The notes under the pieces were generated by a model. The model did not search any database, was not told the DNA's origin, and saw only the letters and a list, made by a program, of their open reading frames with translations. A stretch of 64,000 bases of DNA. Origin: Saccharomonospora xinjiangensis XJ-54 (GTDB taxonomy: Bacteria > Actinomycetota > Actinomycetes > Mycobacteriales > Pseudonocardiaceae). Shown in pieces: positions 1 through 8,795 of this stretch (position 1 is the stretch's first letter; every line of letters begins with the position of its first letter). The position numbers and the translations under genes are program-made. The stretch covers positions 3,635,482-3,699,481 of the forward strand of contig NZ_JH636049.1 of NCBI RefSeq assembly GCF_000258175.1, given 5' to 3'.

Positions 1-262
1 CGTGTTCGGCGCGTGCAGGACCAACGACGTCGCAGTGGAGATCAACTCCCGTCCTGAGCGGCTCGATCCACCCCTACGTCTGCTGCGCATGGCTCGTGAA
101 CTCGGTTGCCGGTTCGCGATCGACACCGACGCGCATGCGCCTGGTCAGCTCGGCTGGCAGCCCTACGGCTGCGCGCGGGCTCTCGACTGCGGGATCGGGG
201 CCGGGGAGGTGGTCAACACGATGACCTCGGAGGGGCTTCTCGCGTGGGCTCGTGGTGACTGA
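1..262 (+). CDS. PHP-domain protein, C-terminal fragment (5' end outside window)
   Basis: The reading frame is open from the first base and ends at a TGA at 260-262, so only the last ~86 residues are present. The visible part has the end of a PHP (polymerase and histidinol phosphatase) metal-dependent phosphoesterase domain: a VAVEINSRPERLDPP strand/loop and FAIDTDAHAPGQL, where the Asp and His fit late metal ligands of the family. PHP proteins are metal-dependent phosphoesterases or nuclease-type modules, but the substrate cannot be told from a fragment. Its position near his genes does not by itself make it a histidinol phosphatase. Confidence 0.7.
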   Translation, partial: VFGACRTNDVAVEINSRPERLDPPLRLLRMARELGCRFAIDTDAHAPGQLGWQPYGCARALDCGIGAGEVVNTMTSEGLLAWARGD

Positions 263-317
263 GATCGCGTGCCGTTCGACAAAACGGGTACGGGCGTACT
301 AGAAGGGGAGCGTGTCC

Positions 318-1511
318 ATGCCCCGTTTCCCCGCCCCGGTGAGCGACGACGCCGTCTCGCCCCTGCGCCACCGGCCATTCGTGCTCATGCTTCTCGCCGC
401 GGTCGGCACCTTCGGCGGGTTCGCGCTGCTGCTGCCCGTCGTGCCGTTGTGGACCGTGCATCAGGGCGCGGGTTCGGTGGTCGCCGGCGCGTCCACCGGG
501 GTCTTCATGGCCAGTACCGTGCTGGCGCAGTTCGCCGTCCCCGCGTTCGTGAGAGCGTTCGGCTACCGCGCCGGTCTGGTGCTCGGGGCTCTGCTGATCG
601 GGGTGCCGACGCCGCTGCTGGCCGTGTTCGCCTCCGCTCCCGCCATCCTCGCCGTGTCGTTCGTGCGCGGCCTCGGTTTCGGTTTGCTCACGGTGTGCGC
701 GAGCGCGCTGATCGCCGAGTTGCTGCCCTCGGCCTCGGTGGCGCGCGGCTCAGGACTCTACGGGCTCGCCGTGGGAGTGCCGCAGCTCGTCGGGTTGCCC
801 TCGGGCACGGCCATCGCCGAGAACTGGGGATTCGTGCCGGTGTTCATCCTGGCGACCGCGCTGCCGCTGGTGGCGCTGCTGCCGACCCTCGGTGTGCCCA
901 GGTCACGCCCCAAGGACGACTCCCTGCGGGGAGGGCTTCGAGGTGCTCTCGACGTCGCGGGGACCACCTGGCGGCCGTGGTTGCCGATGCTCGCGGTGTC
1001 CACGGGCTACGGCGCGCTGGCGACGTTCCTGCCGATCGTGCTCGACCCGTCCACGGCGGCTGTCGCGTTGCTCGTCGCACCGGGCGCCGCGATGCTCACC
1101 CGCTGGCTCGCGGGGCACTACAGCGATCGCACGGCCGCGCCCGGTCGCATGCTGTTGCCCGCGCTCTTCGCCGGTGGTGCGGGACTGCTCGGCTTCGCGC
1201 TCGTCTCGGAATCGGGTGGGTCCACTGCCGGTGCCGTCGTGGCGGTCGTCTCGGTGGCCGTGTTCGGCGTCGGCTTCGGTGTCGTGCAGAACGACGCGCT
1301 GGTGGCGATGTTCGCCCGCACCCCGGCCGCTCAGGCGAGCGTGGCCTGGAACGTCGCGTTCGACGCGGGACAGGGGCTCGGCGCCGTCGCGGTCGGGGCG
1401 CTGATCTCGGCTACCACCGTGGGCACCTCGTTCACGCTGCTCGCGGTCGCGGCGCTGGCGGTGCTGCCGGTGGCCTGGCAGGCGGGCCGCGCGCCAAGAC
1501 GAAGCGGTTAG
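318..1511 (+). CDS. MFS transporter (12-TM type), substrate unknown
   Basis: A 397-residue, very hydrophobic protein with about twelve predicted membrane segments and the charged loop WLAGHYSDRTAAPGR between the halves, typical of major facilitator secondary transporters acting in the cytoplasmic membrane. The start is taken as ATG 318 because a GGGGAG Shine-Dalgarno at 305-310 is 7 nt upstream; the in-frame GTG at 312 would leave only 1 nt. The gene lies just upstream of hisH in the same direction, and its TAG stop is part of the likely hisH -10 box. No residues were recognised that identify the substrate; efflux of a small molecule is the default guess. Confidence 0.8.
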   Translation: MPRFPAPVSDDAVSPLRHRPFVLMLLAAVGTFGGFALLLPVVPLWTVHQGAGSVVAGASTGVFMASTVLAQFAVPAFVRAFGYRAGLVLGALLIGVPTPLLAVFASAPAILAVSFVRGLGFGLLTVCASALIAELLPSASVARGSGLYGLAVGVPQLVGLPSGTAIAENWGFVPVFILATALPLVALLPTLGVPRSRPKDDSLRGGLRGALDVAGTTWRPWLPMLAVSTGYGALATFLPIVLDPSTAAVALLVAPGAAMLTRWLAGHYSDRTAAPGRMLLPALFAGGAGLLGFALVSESGGSTAGAVVAVVSVAVFGVGFGVVQNDALVAMFARTPAAQASVAWNVAFDAGQGLGAVAVGALISATTVGTSFTLLAVAALAVLPVAWQAGRAPRRSG

Positions 1512-1514
1512 GCT
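1509..1514 (+). promoter_or_regulatory. -10 box of leaderless hisH
   Basis: TAGGCT ends 6 nt before the hisH GTG at 1521 and there is no Shine-Dalgarno, so transcription probably starts at the start codon. The T-A-G overlaps the stop codon of the MFS gene. No good -35 is visible. Confidence 0.5.
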
Positions 1515-1520
1515 GACGGC

Positions 1521-2150
1521 GTGGCTTCAGTCGTCATCCTTGACTACGGTTCCGGCAACCTCCGCTCCGCCGAACGCGCCCTGCGGCGCACAGGCGCCGA
1601 CGTCGAGGTGACCTCGGACCATCGTGCGGCGCTGGAGGCCGACGGCCTCGTCGTGCCGGGTGTGGGAGCCTTCGCCTCGTGCATGGAGGGATTGCTCTCC
1701 GTGCGGGGCGAGCGCATCATCGGCACCCGCCTGGCTGGTGGGCGGCCGGTTCTCGGCATCTGCGTCGGGATGCAGATCCTCTTCGAACGTGGTGTCGAGC
1801 ACGACGTCGAGGCGAAGGGCCTCGGGGAGTGGCCGGGAACGGTCGAGCGGCTCGACGCCGATGTGCTGCCTCACATGGGCTGGAACACGGTGAACGCGCC
1901 GCCCGATTCGGACCTCTTCGCGGGACTCGATGCGGACACCCGCTTCTACTTCGTGCACTCCTACGCCGTTCGGCGATGGGAACTGCGGTCGGAGCTGCCG
2001 GGACGACAGCCGAAGGTCACCACGGCTCACCACGGGGAGGAGTTCGTCGCCGCGGTGGAGAACGGGCCGCTGTGGGCCACGCAGTTCCACCCCGAGAAGT
2101 CGGGCGACGCGGGCGCGCACCTGCTCCGCAACTGGGTGCGGACCCTCTGA
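1521..2150 (+). CDS. hisH: Imidazole glycerol phosphate synthase glutaminase subunit HisH
   Basis: Class I glutamine amidotransferase of histidine biosynthesis. It hydrolyses glutamine and passes ammonia to HisF, which makes imidazole glycerol phosphate and AICAR from PRFAR. The 209 residues match the family length. The catalytic triad is visible: Cys81 in GICVGMQ, and His190 and Glu192 in QFHPEKSG; the oxyanion-strand region is VVPGVGAF. The start is GTG 1521, placed by the adjacent -10 and family alignment at [13 protein letters not shown]. The partner hisF is ~5.5 kb downstream, separated by an inserted block, while hisA follows after 35 bp. Confidence 0.96.
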   Translation: MASVVILDYGSGNLRSAERALRRTGADVEVTSDHRAALEADGLVVPGVGAFASCMEGLLSVRGERIIGTRLAGGRPVLGICVGMQILFERGVEHDVEAKGLGEWPGTVERLDADVLPHMGWNTVNAPPDSDLFAGLDADTRFYFVHSYAVRRWELRSELPGRQPKVTTAHHGEEFVAAVENGPLWATQFHPEKSGDAGAHLLRNWVRTL

Positions 2151-2173
2151 GGTGCCGTGACGTCGCCGGTTCT

Positions 2174-2179
2174 TATAGT
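2174..2179 (+). promoter_or_regulatory. -10 box of leaderless hisA
   Basis: TATAGT, nearly the ideal -10, ends 6 nt before the hisA GTG at 2186. This suggests hisA has its own leaderless transcript within the his cluster. Confidence 0.6.
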
Positions 2180-2185
2180 GGCCCG

Positions 2186-2926
2186 GTGAGTTTCACACTA
2201 CTTCCCGCCGTTGACGTGGCCGATGGACAGGCCGTGCGTCTCGTGCAGGGCGAGGCAGGCACAGAGACCTCCTACGGATCGCCGCTGGAAGCGGCGCTCA
2301 CCTGGCAACGCGACGGTGCGGAGTGGATCCATCTCGTGGACCTCGACGCCGCGTTCGGCAAGGGCTCGAACCGTGAGTTGCTCGCCGAGGTCGTCGGCAA
2401 GCTGGACGTGGACGTGGAGCTGTCCGGCGGCATCCGCGACGACGAGTCGCTGGCCGCGGCCCTCGCGACCGGTGCCCGCCGCGTGAACCTGGGCACGGCC
2501 GCCCTCGAGGACCCGGAGTGGAGCGCCCGCGTCGTCGCTTCCCACGGCGACCGCGTCGCCATCGGGCTCGACGTGAGGATCACCGAAGAGGGGCACCGGC
2601 TCGCGGCGAGGGGCTGGACCAAGGACGGCGGCGATCTGTGGGAGACGCTGGAGCGGCTCGACCGTGACGGCGCCCAGCGTTACGTCGTCACCGACGTGAG
2701 CAAGGACGGCACCCTGCGCGGCCCCAACCTGGAGCTACTGCGGGAGGTCACCGCGCGAACCGACGCCGCGGTGATCGCGTCGGGCGGCGTGTCCAGCCTC
2801 GACGACCTGAGGGCACTCGCGGGCCTCACCCGCGACGGTGTGGAAGGCGCGATCGTCGGAAAGGCGCTGTACGCGGGAGCGTTCACACTGCCGGAAGCCC
2901 TCGCGGCCGTCGAGAAGACCGCGTAG
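2186..2926 (+). CDS. hisA: Phosphoribosyl isomerase A (bifunctional HisA/TrpF, PriA)
   Basis: A 246-residue (beta/alpha)8 isomerase that converts ProFAR to PRFAR in histidine synthesis. In actinobacteria without a separate trpF it also isomerises phosphoribosyl anthranilate in tryptophan synthesis. No trpF was seen beside the trp genes of this window. The catalytic pair is Asp10 (LLPAVDV) and Asp170 ([10 protein letters not shown]). Arg18 and Trp144 (ARGWT) sit where PriA enzymes carry the residues used for the second substrate, so the dual-function reading is likely. The start is GTG 2186, chosen by homology and by the TATAGT box; a longer open frame upstream only shadows hisH. Confidence 0.94.
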   Translation: MSFTLLPAVDVADGQAVRLVQGEAGTETSYGSPLEAALTWQRDGAEWIHLVDLDAAFGKGSNRELLAEVVGKLDVDVELSGGIRDDESLAAALATGARRVNLGTAALEDPEWSARVVASHGDRVAIGLDVRITEEGHRLAARGWTKDGGDLWETLERLDRDGAQRYVVTDVSKDGTLRGPNLELLREVTARTDAAVIASGGVSSLDDLRALAGLTRDGVEGAIVGKALYAGAFTLPEALAAVEKTA

Positions 2927-2941
2927 CCCGGACCTGGAGCC

Positions 2942-2972
2942 CACCCTCGACGGCAGTCAGCCGTCGAGGGTG
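2942..2972. terminator. Hairpin terminator between hisA and the convergent R-M genes
   Basis: A perfect 13-bp inverted repeat (2942-2954 with 2960-2972; core CCCTCGACGGC) with a 5-nt AGTCA loop, 15 bp after the hisA stop. There is no U-tract, as is usual in these GC-rich genomes. It may serve both strands. Confidence 0.7.
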
Positions 2973-3065
2973 ATGGCGATGCCTACGGTCCGCCGTGGGC
3001 GGGGCAACTCAGGCTTTCACCTCGCGACAATGGCTTCCGCGATATCGCGGTCGAGTACCTATTGT

Positions 3066-4631
3066 CTAGTTCAGCTCATGTTCGCCGTCGTCGAGAAGGC
3101 CCGGGCACAGGTTTACGATGGCAGACGCATCGAGTGCGGCCAGCTCCTTGGGCTCCATTTTGTGCAGTCCGCCACCGTAGACACGGCCGCCGTGGCGTAA
3201 ATCGTCGGCAGTGAGGGAAAGCAACGCGTGGTGGACTTTCTTGATCCCTTCGGCATCCGCATCGAGAAAAGCCTGAAGACGAGGCTTGGGATAGAGCATC
3301 AGGAACATGTTGGTGGCGATTGCGTCCGAGCGATTCAAGATGAACCGGAACGGGCGGACGAGGTCAGCACCTCGGCCCATGTAGGTGAGGATGAACGGCG
3401 CTGGATCACGCTGCTCCTGCCGATACCAGGGGTTCCGATGCCGGACGAGAAACCCGGCAAGCACCTCCTCCGGGGCGCGGGCGAGGTACGCGGCGAGTGC
3501 TGGATCGCTTTTCCTTAGCTCACCCAGCGATTTTCCGGTGTCGATGACGACCAGTTGTGGATCGGTGTCTGCATAACCGTTCGATGCCGTTTCAACAACG
3601 TCGCCCTTGATGTAGCGGGGGCTCGGAAGGAGGGGCTTCAGATTTTCGGGACGAAAACCGTAAGCTTGCGCCTCTGCCACTGTCATGACAAAGAATTTCT
3701 TCGATCCGGTGGCTATACCGCGCCGGATCTTGAAGAAATCGGCAAGCCTCGGCCCGGAAGCGTTCTGCTCCTTCGCCCGGTACAGCGCACTCCACTTCGC
3801 AGCGGGTCGCAGATCGGTGACCTTGCGCCTGTGGTGGTCGCGTGGCGCGGATACCGTGCCGCCGTAGGTGAAGTCAGCCACATCGTCGGCGTTCGGTAGG
3901 CGATTCTCGAACACAACGACAGCGGACGTCACCAGGGCGTCGGTGAATTGCAGGTCGGCGGGGTCGAAACGGTGAACCCGTCGCAGCGTGACATGCGTTG
4001 TCAGGTACTCCTTCAAGGCGATACCGTAGTTCACGTCCATGAACTCTGCCGGGATGAGCCACGCGGAGACAGCGCCGGGACACAATGTTCGATGACTGAG
4101 AAGAATGAAGTAGAGGTAAAGACCCGAGAGGCCGCTCGGTTTGATGCCGGTCTCCCTCACGGACATCGCGGCTGCATTCGCCTTGGTGTCACCGTTTAGG
4201 TGGTGGTGCCGCACATACGGAGGGTTGGCGACGAGCAGCGTCGCGGAATCCCGAGGCCGGTTGCGCGGGACGAGGAAGTCGCCTTCGGTGACTTTCAGGC
4301 CTGCTGGGCCCCACAGTTCTCGTGCCGCGCGAGCGAACCGGCGATCGATTTCGATTCCTTCGGCGGACTCGATCCGATCGCCTTCCGTCGCAGCGAGCAG
4401 CGCCGAGTAGAACGCTCCGCTCCCGCAGGAAGGTTCGAGAAAGCGAACGGGGCGGGCTCCGTGCAGGCTGAGTGCGTAGTCCACAATGTCTCTGGCGAGC
4501 ACCGGCGGGGTTGCGAACTGGCCTGCCCTGTTGCGCTCCGACGCTGACCGCTCGGCGTCGAGTTCTTTCTGAACCTCCAGGCGGCGACGTTCGGCCGCGC
4601 TGAGGTCAGAGACCGGCGATTGCGAAATCAT
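3066..4631 (-). CDS. N6-adenine DNA methyltransferase of a XamI-like type II R-M system
   Basis: A 521-residue SAM-dependent DNA methyltransferase, expected to protect the chromosome against the adjacent nuclease. Motif I is FLEPSCGSGAF (residues 64-74, SAM binding). The catalytic motif IV is NPPY (136-139), diagnostic of N6-adenine methylases. The N-terminal RAGQFATPP segment is typical of Eco57I-like methylases, and the large C-terminal half would carry target recognition. The ATG at 4631 is used although the frame stays open upstream, because the region before it is the nuclease read in another frame. It overlaps the nuclease 3' end by 26 nt, so the two are co-transcribed, nuclease first. 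Its base composition looks more AT-rich than the flanking his genes, which fits horizontal acquisition. Confidence 0.88.
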   Translation of the reverse strand: MISQSPVSDLSAAERRRLEVQKELDAERSASERNRAGQFATPPVLARDIVDYALSLHGARPVRFLEPSCGSGAFYSALLAATEGDRIESAEGIEIDRRFARAARELWGPAGLKVTEGDFLVPRNRPRDSATLLVANPPYVRHHHLNGDTKANAAAMSVRETGIKPSGLSGLYLYFILLSHRTLCPGAVSAWLIPAEFMDVNYGIALKEYLTTHVTLRRVHRFDPADLQFTDALVTSAVVVFENRLPNADDVADFTYGGTVSAPRDHHRRKVTDLRPAAKWSALYRAKEQNASGPRLADFFKIRRGIATGSKKFFVMTVAEAQAYGFRPENLKPLLPSPRYIKGDVVETASNGYADTDPQLVVIDTGKSLGELRKSDPALAAYLARAPEEVLAGFLVRHRNPWYRQEQRDPAPFILTYMGRGADLVRPFRFILNRSDAIATNMFLMLYPKPRLQAFLDADAEGIKKVHHALLSLTADDLRHGGRVYGGGLHKMEPKELAALDASAIVNLCPGLLDDGEHELN

Positions 4632-5565
4632 CTGGTCTGTGCTCCCATACCCAATCGAGCCCCTCCGAGGCTTCGTAGCCCAGGTATCCGGCATCGAAGT
4701 AGCCGCAGAGGAACAGCACCAGTCGGATGTCGTTCCCGTAGGTACTGCGTAGTTGTCGAATCTTGGTGGCTTCTTCCTTGCGTCGCTTGTTCGTGTTGGT
4801 GAAGTCACCCGCCGACTTCGCTTCAATGAGCAATGGAAAACCGTTCGGAAATGGCGTATGGGGTTGAATCACAGCGTCGATCGGCATATTGATGGTCCGC
4901 TGTCCGTCCTCGGAGCGGACGGGAACGTTCTGCCGGAACGAGAATGTTCCGCGTGGCATCGATTCCAGTGACTGAGAACCGGGATGCTGCCGCTTTGTGT
5001 AGCCGCGCGCCACGAGCCAATCCTCGATGACACCGAGTTGCCGGGCCTCCTGAGCGTTTCGAACGATCGGGTCGGCGACCGCACCGCAGCGCCGATCGCT
5101 CACGACGACCGCTGCCAGCTCGCGTTGCTGGGGGTCGGGCGCTCGGTTTCCGTCCAGCCAGTCGAACAGCCCGCGGTCCAGGAGTTCGTCGATGACCGAG
5201 CAGATGCTCTCCAAATGTTTGTCGAGGTCGGCCACACTCATACGGCCGGGGAGGTTTCCACTCTCCAGCTTCTTGACGAACCCGTTGGGCAGGGAGGCGA
5301 GACCGGTCAGGCGGTCGCGGGCGATAGGCGGCGCGGTAGCCATGCGCAAGGTCGCGACGATTTCAGGCCGTTTGCGAATCACGTCCGGGGTGATGCTGCG
5401 CATCTCTGTCGTAGCTGCGAAAAGGTCTTCCACATCGTTCACGACCACCTTGCGGGTTTCGCGGTACGCCCGAGGTGCGGCGTCGAGGAACCACTCGTTG
5501 TAGAGGGTCACCGACGCGAAGACGTCGGCCCGCCACATGAGCGGCTTGTCGGCATTGATCGGCAC
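4606..5565 (-). CDS. XamI-family type II restriction endonuclease
   Basis: A 319-residue protein resembling the XamI restriction enzyme family; XamI itself cuts the SalI sequence GTCGAC. A PD-(D/E)XK-like core is visible near PIDAVIQPHTPFPNGFPLLIEAKSAG, where an acidic residue is followed by the E-A-K strand. The N-terminus MPINADKPLMWRADVFASV and the YNEWFL segment look family-typical. The start is GTG 5565 with a TAAGTT box 7 nt upstream (leaderless); ATG 5538 is an alternative. The overlap with the methylase and its position between hisA and hisF mark an acquired cassette. Identification is by remembered family resemblance; the target sequence is inferred only. Confidence 0.8.
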   Translation of the reverse strand: MPINADKPLMWRADVFASVTLYNEWFLDAAPRAYRETRKVVVNDVEDLFAATTEMRSITPDVIRKRPEIVATLRMATAPPIARDRLTGLASLPNGFVKKLESGNLPGRMSVADLDKHLESICSVIDELLDRGLFDWLDGNRAPDPQQRELAAVVVSDRRCGAVADPIVRNAQEARQLGVIEDWLVARGYTKRQHPGSQSLESMPRGTFSFRQNVPVRSEDGQRTINMPIDAVIQPHTPFPNGFPLLIEAKSAGDFTNTNKRRKEEATKIRQLRSTYGNDIRLVLFLCGYFDAGYLGYEASEGLDWVWEHRPDDFAIAGL

Positions 5566-5572
5566 GCGGGCA

Positions 5573-5578
5573 AACTTA
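5573..5578 (-). promoter_or_regulatory. -10 box of the restriction operon
   Basis: On the minus strand TAAGTT ends 7 nt before the GTG start of the nuclease and no Shine-Dalgarno is present, consistent with a leaderless nuclease-methylase mRNA. The 168-bp gap up to 5733 holds no other recognisable feature. Confidence 0.4.
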
Positions 5579-5733
5579 GTCGCCCGTGCAGACAGCCCTT
5601 GAGCGCCCCGCCGTCGGTGACCACTCTGCTGGCCACCGTGGTGAACGGCGACGTGCTTTTCCGAGAGCGACTTGGGTAGGTGTCGGAGTCACGCGTGCTC
5701 GGGCGAGAGGGCTGAGTGTTCCGCTGTCCCGCT

Positions 5734-7542
5734 TCACCTGCCTGCGGCCTCCGGTTCGGCCGGAATCGCAGGGCTCCTTTGCTCGCCGGGGAAGGGCTCC
5801 GAAAGGCCGGTCTGTCCCCGGTTCAGCGTCGGGCCGCAGTCCCGGAGCGGGGAGTTCCCTGCGCGCTCCTCGACCCAGGCCGCGGACCGTTTCGCGTAGG
5901 CACGCAGTTCGGCCAGCAGTTCCGGCGAAGGGACGGCCGACTTGCGTACCCAGTCGCCGTGCGGTTCGCCCTGGTAGACGTCGAAGTGGATGGGGTGGTA
6001 GTCCCGTTGCAGCCTCGGGTCCCAGCCGATGCTGGTTCCGCTGCTCCACGGCTCGCGTACGTGCACGAACGTCGGCTTGGCAACCGTGTAGACGTAGTCG
6101 GCCTGCGCGCGGCGATCGCCTTCTCTCGCCATCTCGGCGAACTCGGCGTGTGTCAGACCCGCCATGTCGATCAGTTCGAGCCTGCTGGTGAGCGACGAGC
6201 CACCGAGGTCGGGAATCAGCAGCGACGCCTTGTCGAGCCCCACAATGTCGGCGTAGCCGTTGAACACCCTGCCGAACCGGTCGGCCACGTAGCACGCCGA
6301 GATGTTGGGGTCTTTCCTGAACTCCTCGGACGCTTCCGCGAACGCCACCCCGGATGGCAGCAGCGTCGCGACGAGACCGGCGGCCAGCCACGCTCGCACC
6401 CGGACGCTCACCGAGCGCAGCACCTCGACGGCGGCCAGCGTGGCGGCCAGTGCTCCGAGCACCCATATCGGGGTCGCGAACCGGTACTGCCCCATCCAGT
6501 CGGGTTCGAGCACGGCGTAGGCGATCACCGCGAGACTCAGGGGGACGAGCAGCGCCGCGAAGCCTTGCCGCCACCACGGCGCCCTCGACACGGCGACGGC
6601 GATGAGCGCCATGATCAGGAGGACGGCCAGTGCGCCGAGATAGGCGACGAGTTCGCCGGGCCTCGTCATATCCGCCAGTGTGGGAATGTCTTGAGCCTTC
6701 GCCACGGACGGCATCGACAGCCACTGCCCGAACGTCGCGTATCGCCAGCCGAAGTAGGCGCCGACGGGAACGGCGAAGGCCGCCGTGGACTCCACGCACC
6801 GCCGCACGCTCACCGCGACCGTGTCGCGCCGCAGCTGGGTGAGCAGCACAAGGGGGTACGTGCCCGCGTAGATGAGGCCCTCGGGCCGGGTCAGCGCTGC
6901 CAGCGCCGCGAGACCACCCGCCGCCAGCGCCACCCTCGTGGTGAGCAGCCGGTTGTCCAGGACCGCGCCGAACAGGACCACCGCCTGGCCGGCGAGCAGC
7001 AGAGCGTAGAGGGGATTCTCGAGACCCGAGAAGCTCCAGATCACGAACGAGGGGATGGCGGCGAGCACGGCCCCCACGACGAGCGGGACGAGCCATGCCC
7101 GTGATGAGAACACCTTGCGCGCGGCCACGTAACTCAGCGTGAGAATGCCGGCACAGCACACCAGTGCCAGCGCCTTAGGAAGCAGCACGTAGTCCGGAAT
7201 GCCGAAGATCGTGCCGTTGTCGAAGATCCCGGCGAACCTGCCGAGCACGAGGAGCAGCAGCCACGTCGGGTTCGAGTAACCCTCCACGGGGGGAGCTCCA
7301 GGCTGAACCACCGGCCCGAGCCCCTCGGCGACGCTGCGAGCGTATGCGAACGTGATGGCGGCGTCGTCGATCAGCCAGTTGCCGAACAGCAAGGCGTGGA
7401 CGCCGATCAGCGCGGTGCCTGCCGACACAGAGGCGATGGGGGCGAAACGAGCGCGTCGAACCTGCCCCGCACGAGGCGTTGCGCCGTCCCCCGGCTGTGG
7501 TTCGTGGACGGTTCGCACGTCCCCCACCGAGGCGAGTGTCAT
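5734..7542 (-). CDS. GT-C type membrane glycosyltransferase (AftB-like)
   Basis: A 602-residue polytopic membrane protein. After a charged N-terminal ~40 residues and the first membrane segment comes NWLIDDAAITFAYARSVAEG, the acidic first-loop motif (Asp-Asp) of GT-C glycosyltransferases that use polyprenyl-phosphate sugars. PVEGYSNPTWLLLL and SGLENPLYALLLAG follow, a pattern seen in AftB-like arabinofuranosyltransferases and related mannosyltransferases of arabinogalactan or lipoglycan assembly. About ten hydrophobic segments precede a C-terminal extracytoplasmic domain of ~200 residues. The start ATG at 7542 is chosen because the longer frame runs antisense through hisF. It stands alone, divergent from hisF. 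The donor and acceptor sugars are not decidable here. Confidence 0.75.
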   Translation of the reverse strand: MTLASVGDVRTVHEPQPGDGATPRAGQVRRARFAPIASVSAGTALIGVHALLFGNWLIDDAAITFAYARSVAEGLGPVVQPGAPPVEGYSNPTWLLLLVLGRFAGIFDNGTIFGIPDYVLLPKALALVCCAGILTLSYVAARKVFSSRAWLVPLVVGAVLAAIPSFVIWSFSGLENPLYALLLAGQAVVLFGAVLDNRLLTTRVALAAGGLAALAALTRPEGLIYAGTYPLVLLTQLRRDTVAVSVRRCVESTAAFAVPVGAYFGWRYATFGQWLSMPSVAKAQDIPTLADMTRPGELVAYLGALAVLLIMALIAVAVSRAPWWRQGFAALLVPLSLAVIAYAVLEPDWMGQYRFATPIWVLGALAATLAAVEVLRSVSVRVRAWLAAGLVATLLPSGVAFAEASEEFRKDPNISACYVADRFGRVFNGYADIVGLDKASLLIPDLGGSSLTSRLELIDMAGLTHAEFAEMAREGDRRAQADYVYTVAKPTFVHVREPWSSGTSIGWDPRLQRDYHPIHFDVYQGEPHGDWVRKSAVPSPELLAELRAYAKRSAAWVEERAGNSPLRDCGPTLNRGQTGLSEPFPGEQRSPAIPAEPEAAGR

Positions 7543-7647
7543 GGCATTACTGTAGAGAGCTGCCCGGTAGCCCCACGTTCGGGCCATGCGCGGTCGGGTG
7601 AGGGCGAGCGGGGGCGTCACCTGGGACGGAGCCGGAAGGCGTCCGGT

Positions 7648-7653
7648 TAGGCT
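7648..7653 (+). promoter_or_regulatory. -10 box of leaderless hisF
   Basis: TAGGCT ends 6 nt before the hisF ATG at 7660, the same hexamer and spacing as at hisH. No Shine-Dalgarno is present. Confidence 0.55.
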
Positions 7654-7659
7654 GGTCGC

Positions 7660-8433
7660 ATGTCCGTCGCGGTGAGAGTCATCCCCTGTCTCGACGTCGA
7701 TGCGGGTCGGGTGGTGAAGGGCGTCAACTTCGCTGACCTGCGGGATGCGGGGGATCCCGTCGAACTCGCAAGGCGCTACGACGCGGAGGGCGCGGACGAG
7801 CTGACCTTCCTCGACGTCACGGCGTCGTCGGGCAACCGCGAGACCACGTTCGATGTGGTGCGCAGGACCGCGGAGCAGGTGTTCATCCCGCTGACCGTCG
7901 GCGGTGGCGTTCGCAGCACGGACGACGTGGACCGGTTGCTGCGCGCCGGAGCCGACAAGGTGAGCATCAACACGGCCGCTGTGGTGAGGCCGGAGCTGCT
8001 GCGCGAGGCGTCGCGCCGGTTCGGCGCACAGTGCGTCGTGCTGTCGGTCGATGCGCGGAGGGTGCCCGACGGCGACACACCGACCCCGTCCGGGTTCGAG
8101 GTCACCACTCACGGTGGGCGGCGGGGCACCGGTATCGACGCTGTGGAGTGGGCGGCGCGCGGAGAGGAACTCGGGGTCGGCGAGATCCTGCTGAACTCGA
8201 TGGACGCCGACGGCACGAAGCAGGGCTTCGACCTCGAACTGATCGAACTGGTTCGCGCCGCGGTCAGAGTGCCGCTCATCGCGAGTGGCGGCGCGGGCAC
8301 GCCCGAGCACTTCCTGCCCGCCGTGCGGGCTGGCGCCGACGCCGTGCTCGCCGCGAGCGTCTTCCACTTCGGCGAGATGAAGATCGCTGACGTGAAGGCC
8401 TCGCTGAGGGAAGGCGGTGTGGAGGTCCGGTGA
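7660..8433 (+). CDS. hisF: Imidazole glycerol phosphate synthase cyclase subunit HisF
   Basis: A 257-residue (beta/alpha)8 cyclase that uses ammonia channelled from HisH to convert PRFAR into imidazole glycerol phosphate and AICAR. The catalytic aspartates are Asp12 (IPCLDVD) and Asp131 (VVLSVDARR). The phosphate-binding loops LTVGGGVRS and [12 protein letters not shown] are intact. The ATG at 7660 is supported by the adjacent -10 box. Its GTGA overlaps the hisI start, so the two genes are translationally coupled. Confidence 0.97.
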   Translation: MSVAVRVIPCLDVDAGRVVKGVNFADLRDAGDPVELARRYDAEGADELTFLDVTASSGNRETTFDVVRRTAEQVFIPLTVGGGVRSTDDVDRLLRAGADKVSINTAAVVRPELLREASRRFGAQCVVLSVDARRVPDGDTPTPSGFEVTTHGGRRGTGIDAVEWAARGEELGVGEILLNSMDADGTKQGFDLELIELVRAAVRVPLIASGGAGTPEHFLPAVRAGADAVLAASVFHFGEMKIADVKASLREGGVEVR

Positions 8434-8789
8434 GCGAACTCGACCCCGAGATCGCGCGACGGCTCAAGCGCACCCCGGACGGGCTCGTGTGCGCCGTGGT
8501 GATCGAGCACTCGACCTCGCGAGTGCTGATGGTGGCGTGGATGGACGACGAGGCACTGCACCGCACGCTCACCACGCGCAGGGCGACGTACTTCTCCCGC
8601 AGTAGAGGCACGTTGTGGGTGAAGGGGGAGACGTCGGGCCACACGCAGCACGTTCGCGAAGTCCGTCTCGACTGCGACGCCGACACTCTGCTGGTGAGGG
8701 TCGATCAGACCGGACCGGCGTGCCACACGGGCAGTCACACGTGCTTCGACGGCGACGAGCGGGTGCTACTGGCAGACCACGAGGCGTGA
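8430..8789 (+). CDS. hisI: Phosphoribosyl-AMP cyclohydrolase HisI
   Basis: A 119-residue zinc enzyme that opens the adenine ring of phosphoribosyl-AMP, the third step of histidine synthesis. The metal and catalytic cysteines are visible in LDCDADTLL and [12 protein letters not shown], and VAWMDDEAL and ATYFSRSR are family signatures. It is monofunctional: there is no HisE (pyrophosphohydrolase) domain, which is normal in actinobacteria. The GTG start at 8430 overlaps the hisF stop by 4 nt. It converges with a TetR gene only 6 nt away. Confidence 0.95.
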   Translation: MSELDPEIARRLKRTPDGLVCAVVIEHSTSRVLMVAWMDDEALHRTLTTRRATYFSRSRGTLWVKGETSGHTQHVREVRLDCDADTLLVRVDQTGPACHTGSHTCFDGDERVLLADHEA

Positions 8790-8795
8790 GCGTGG

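Noticed and set aside
5734..7159. Antisense frames within the glycosyltransferase gene (for example 462 residues on the plus strand).
   Set aside because: They have no membrane segments or domains and arise from the high GC content; the minus-strand frame has clear GT-C motifs.
7543..8367. N-terminal extension of the glycosyltransferase frame.
   Set aside because: It runs antisense through hisF; the membrane protein homology starts after ATG 7542.
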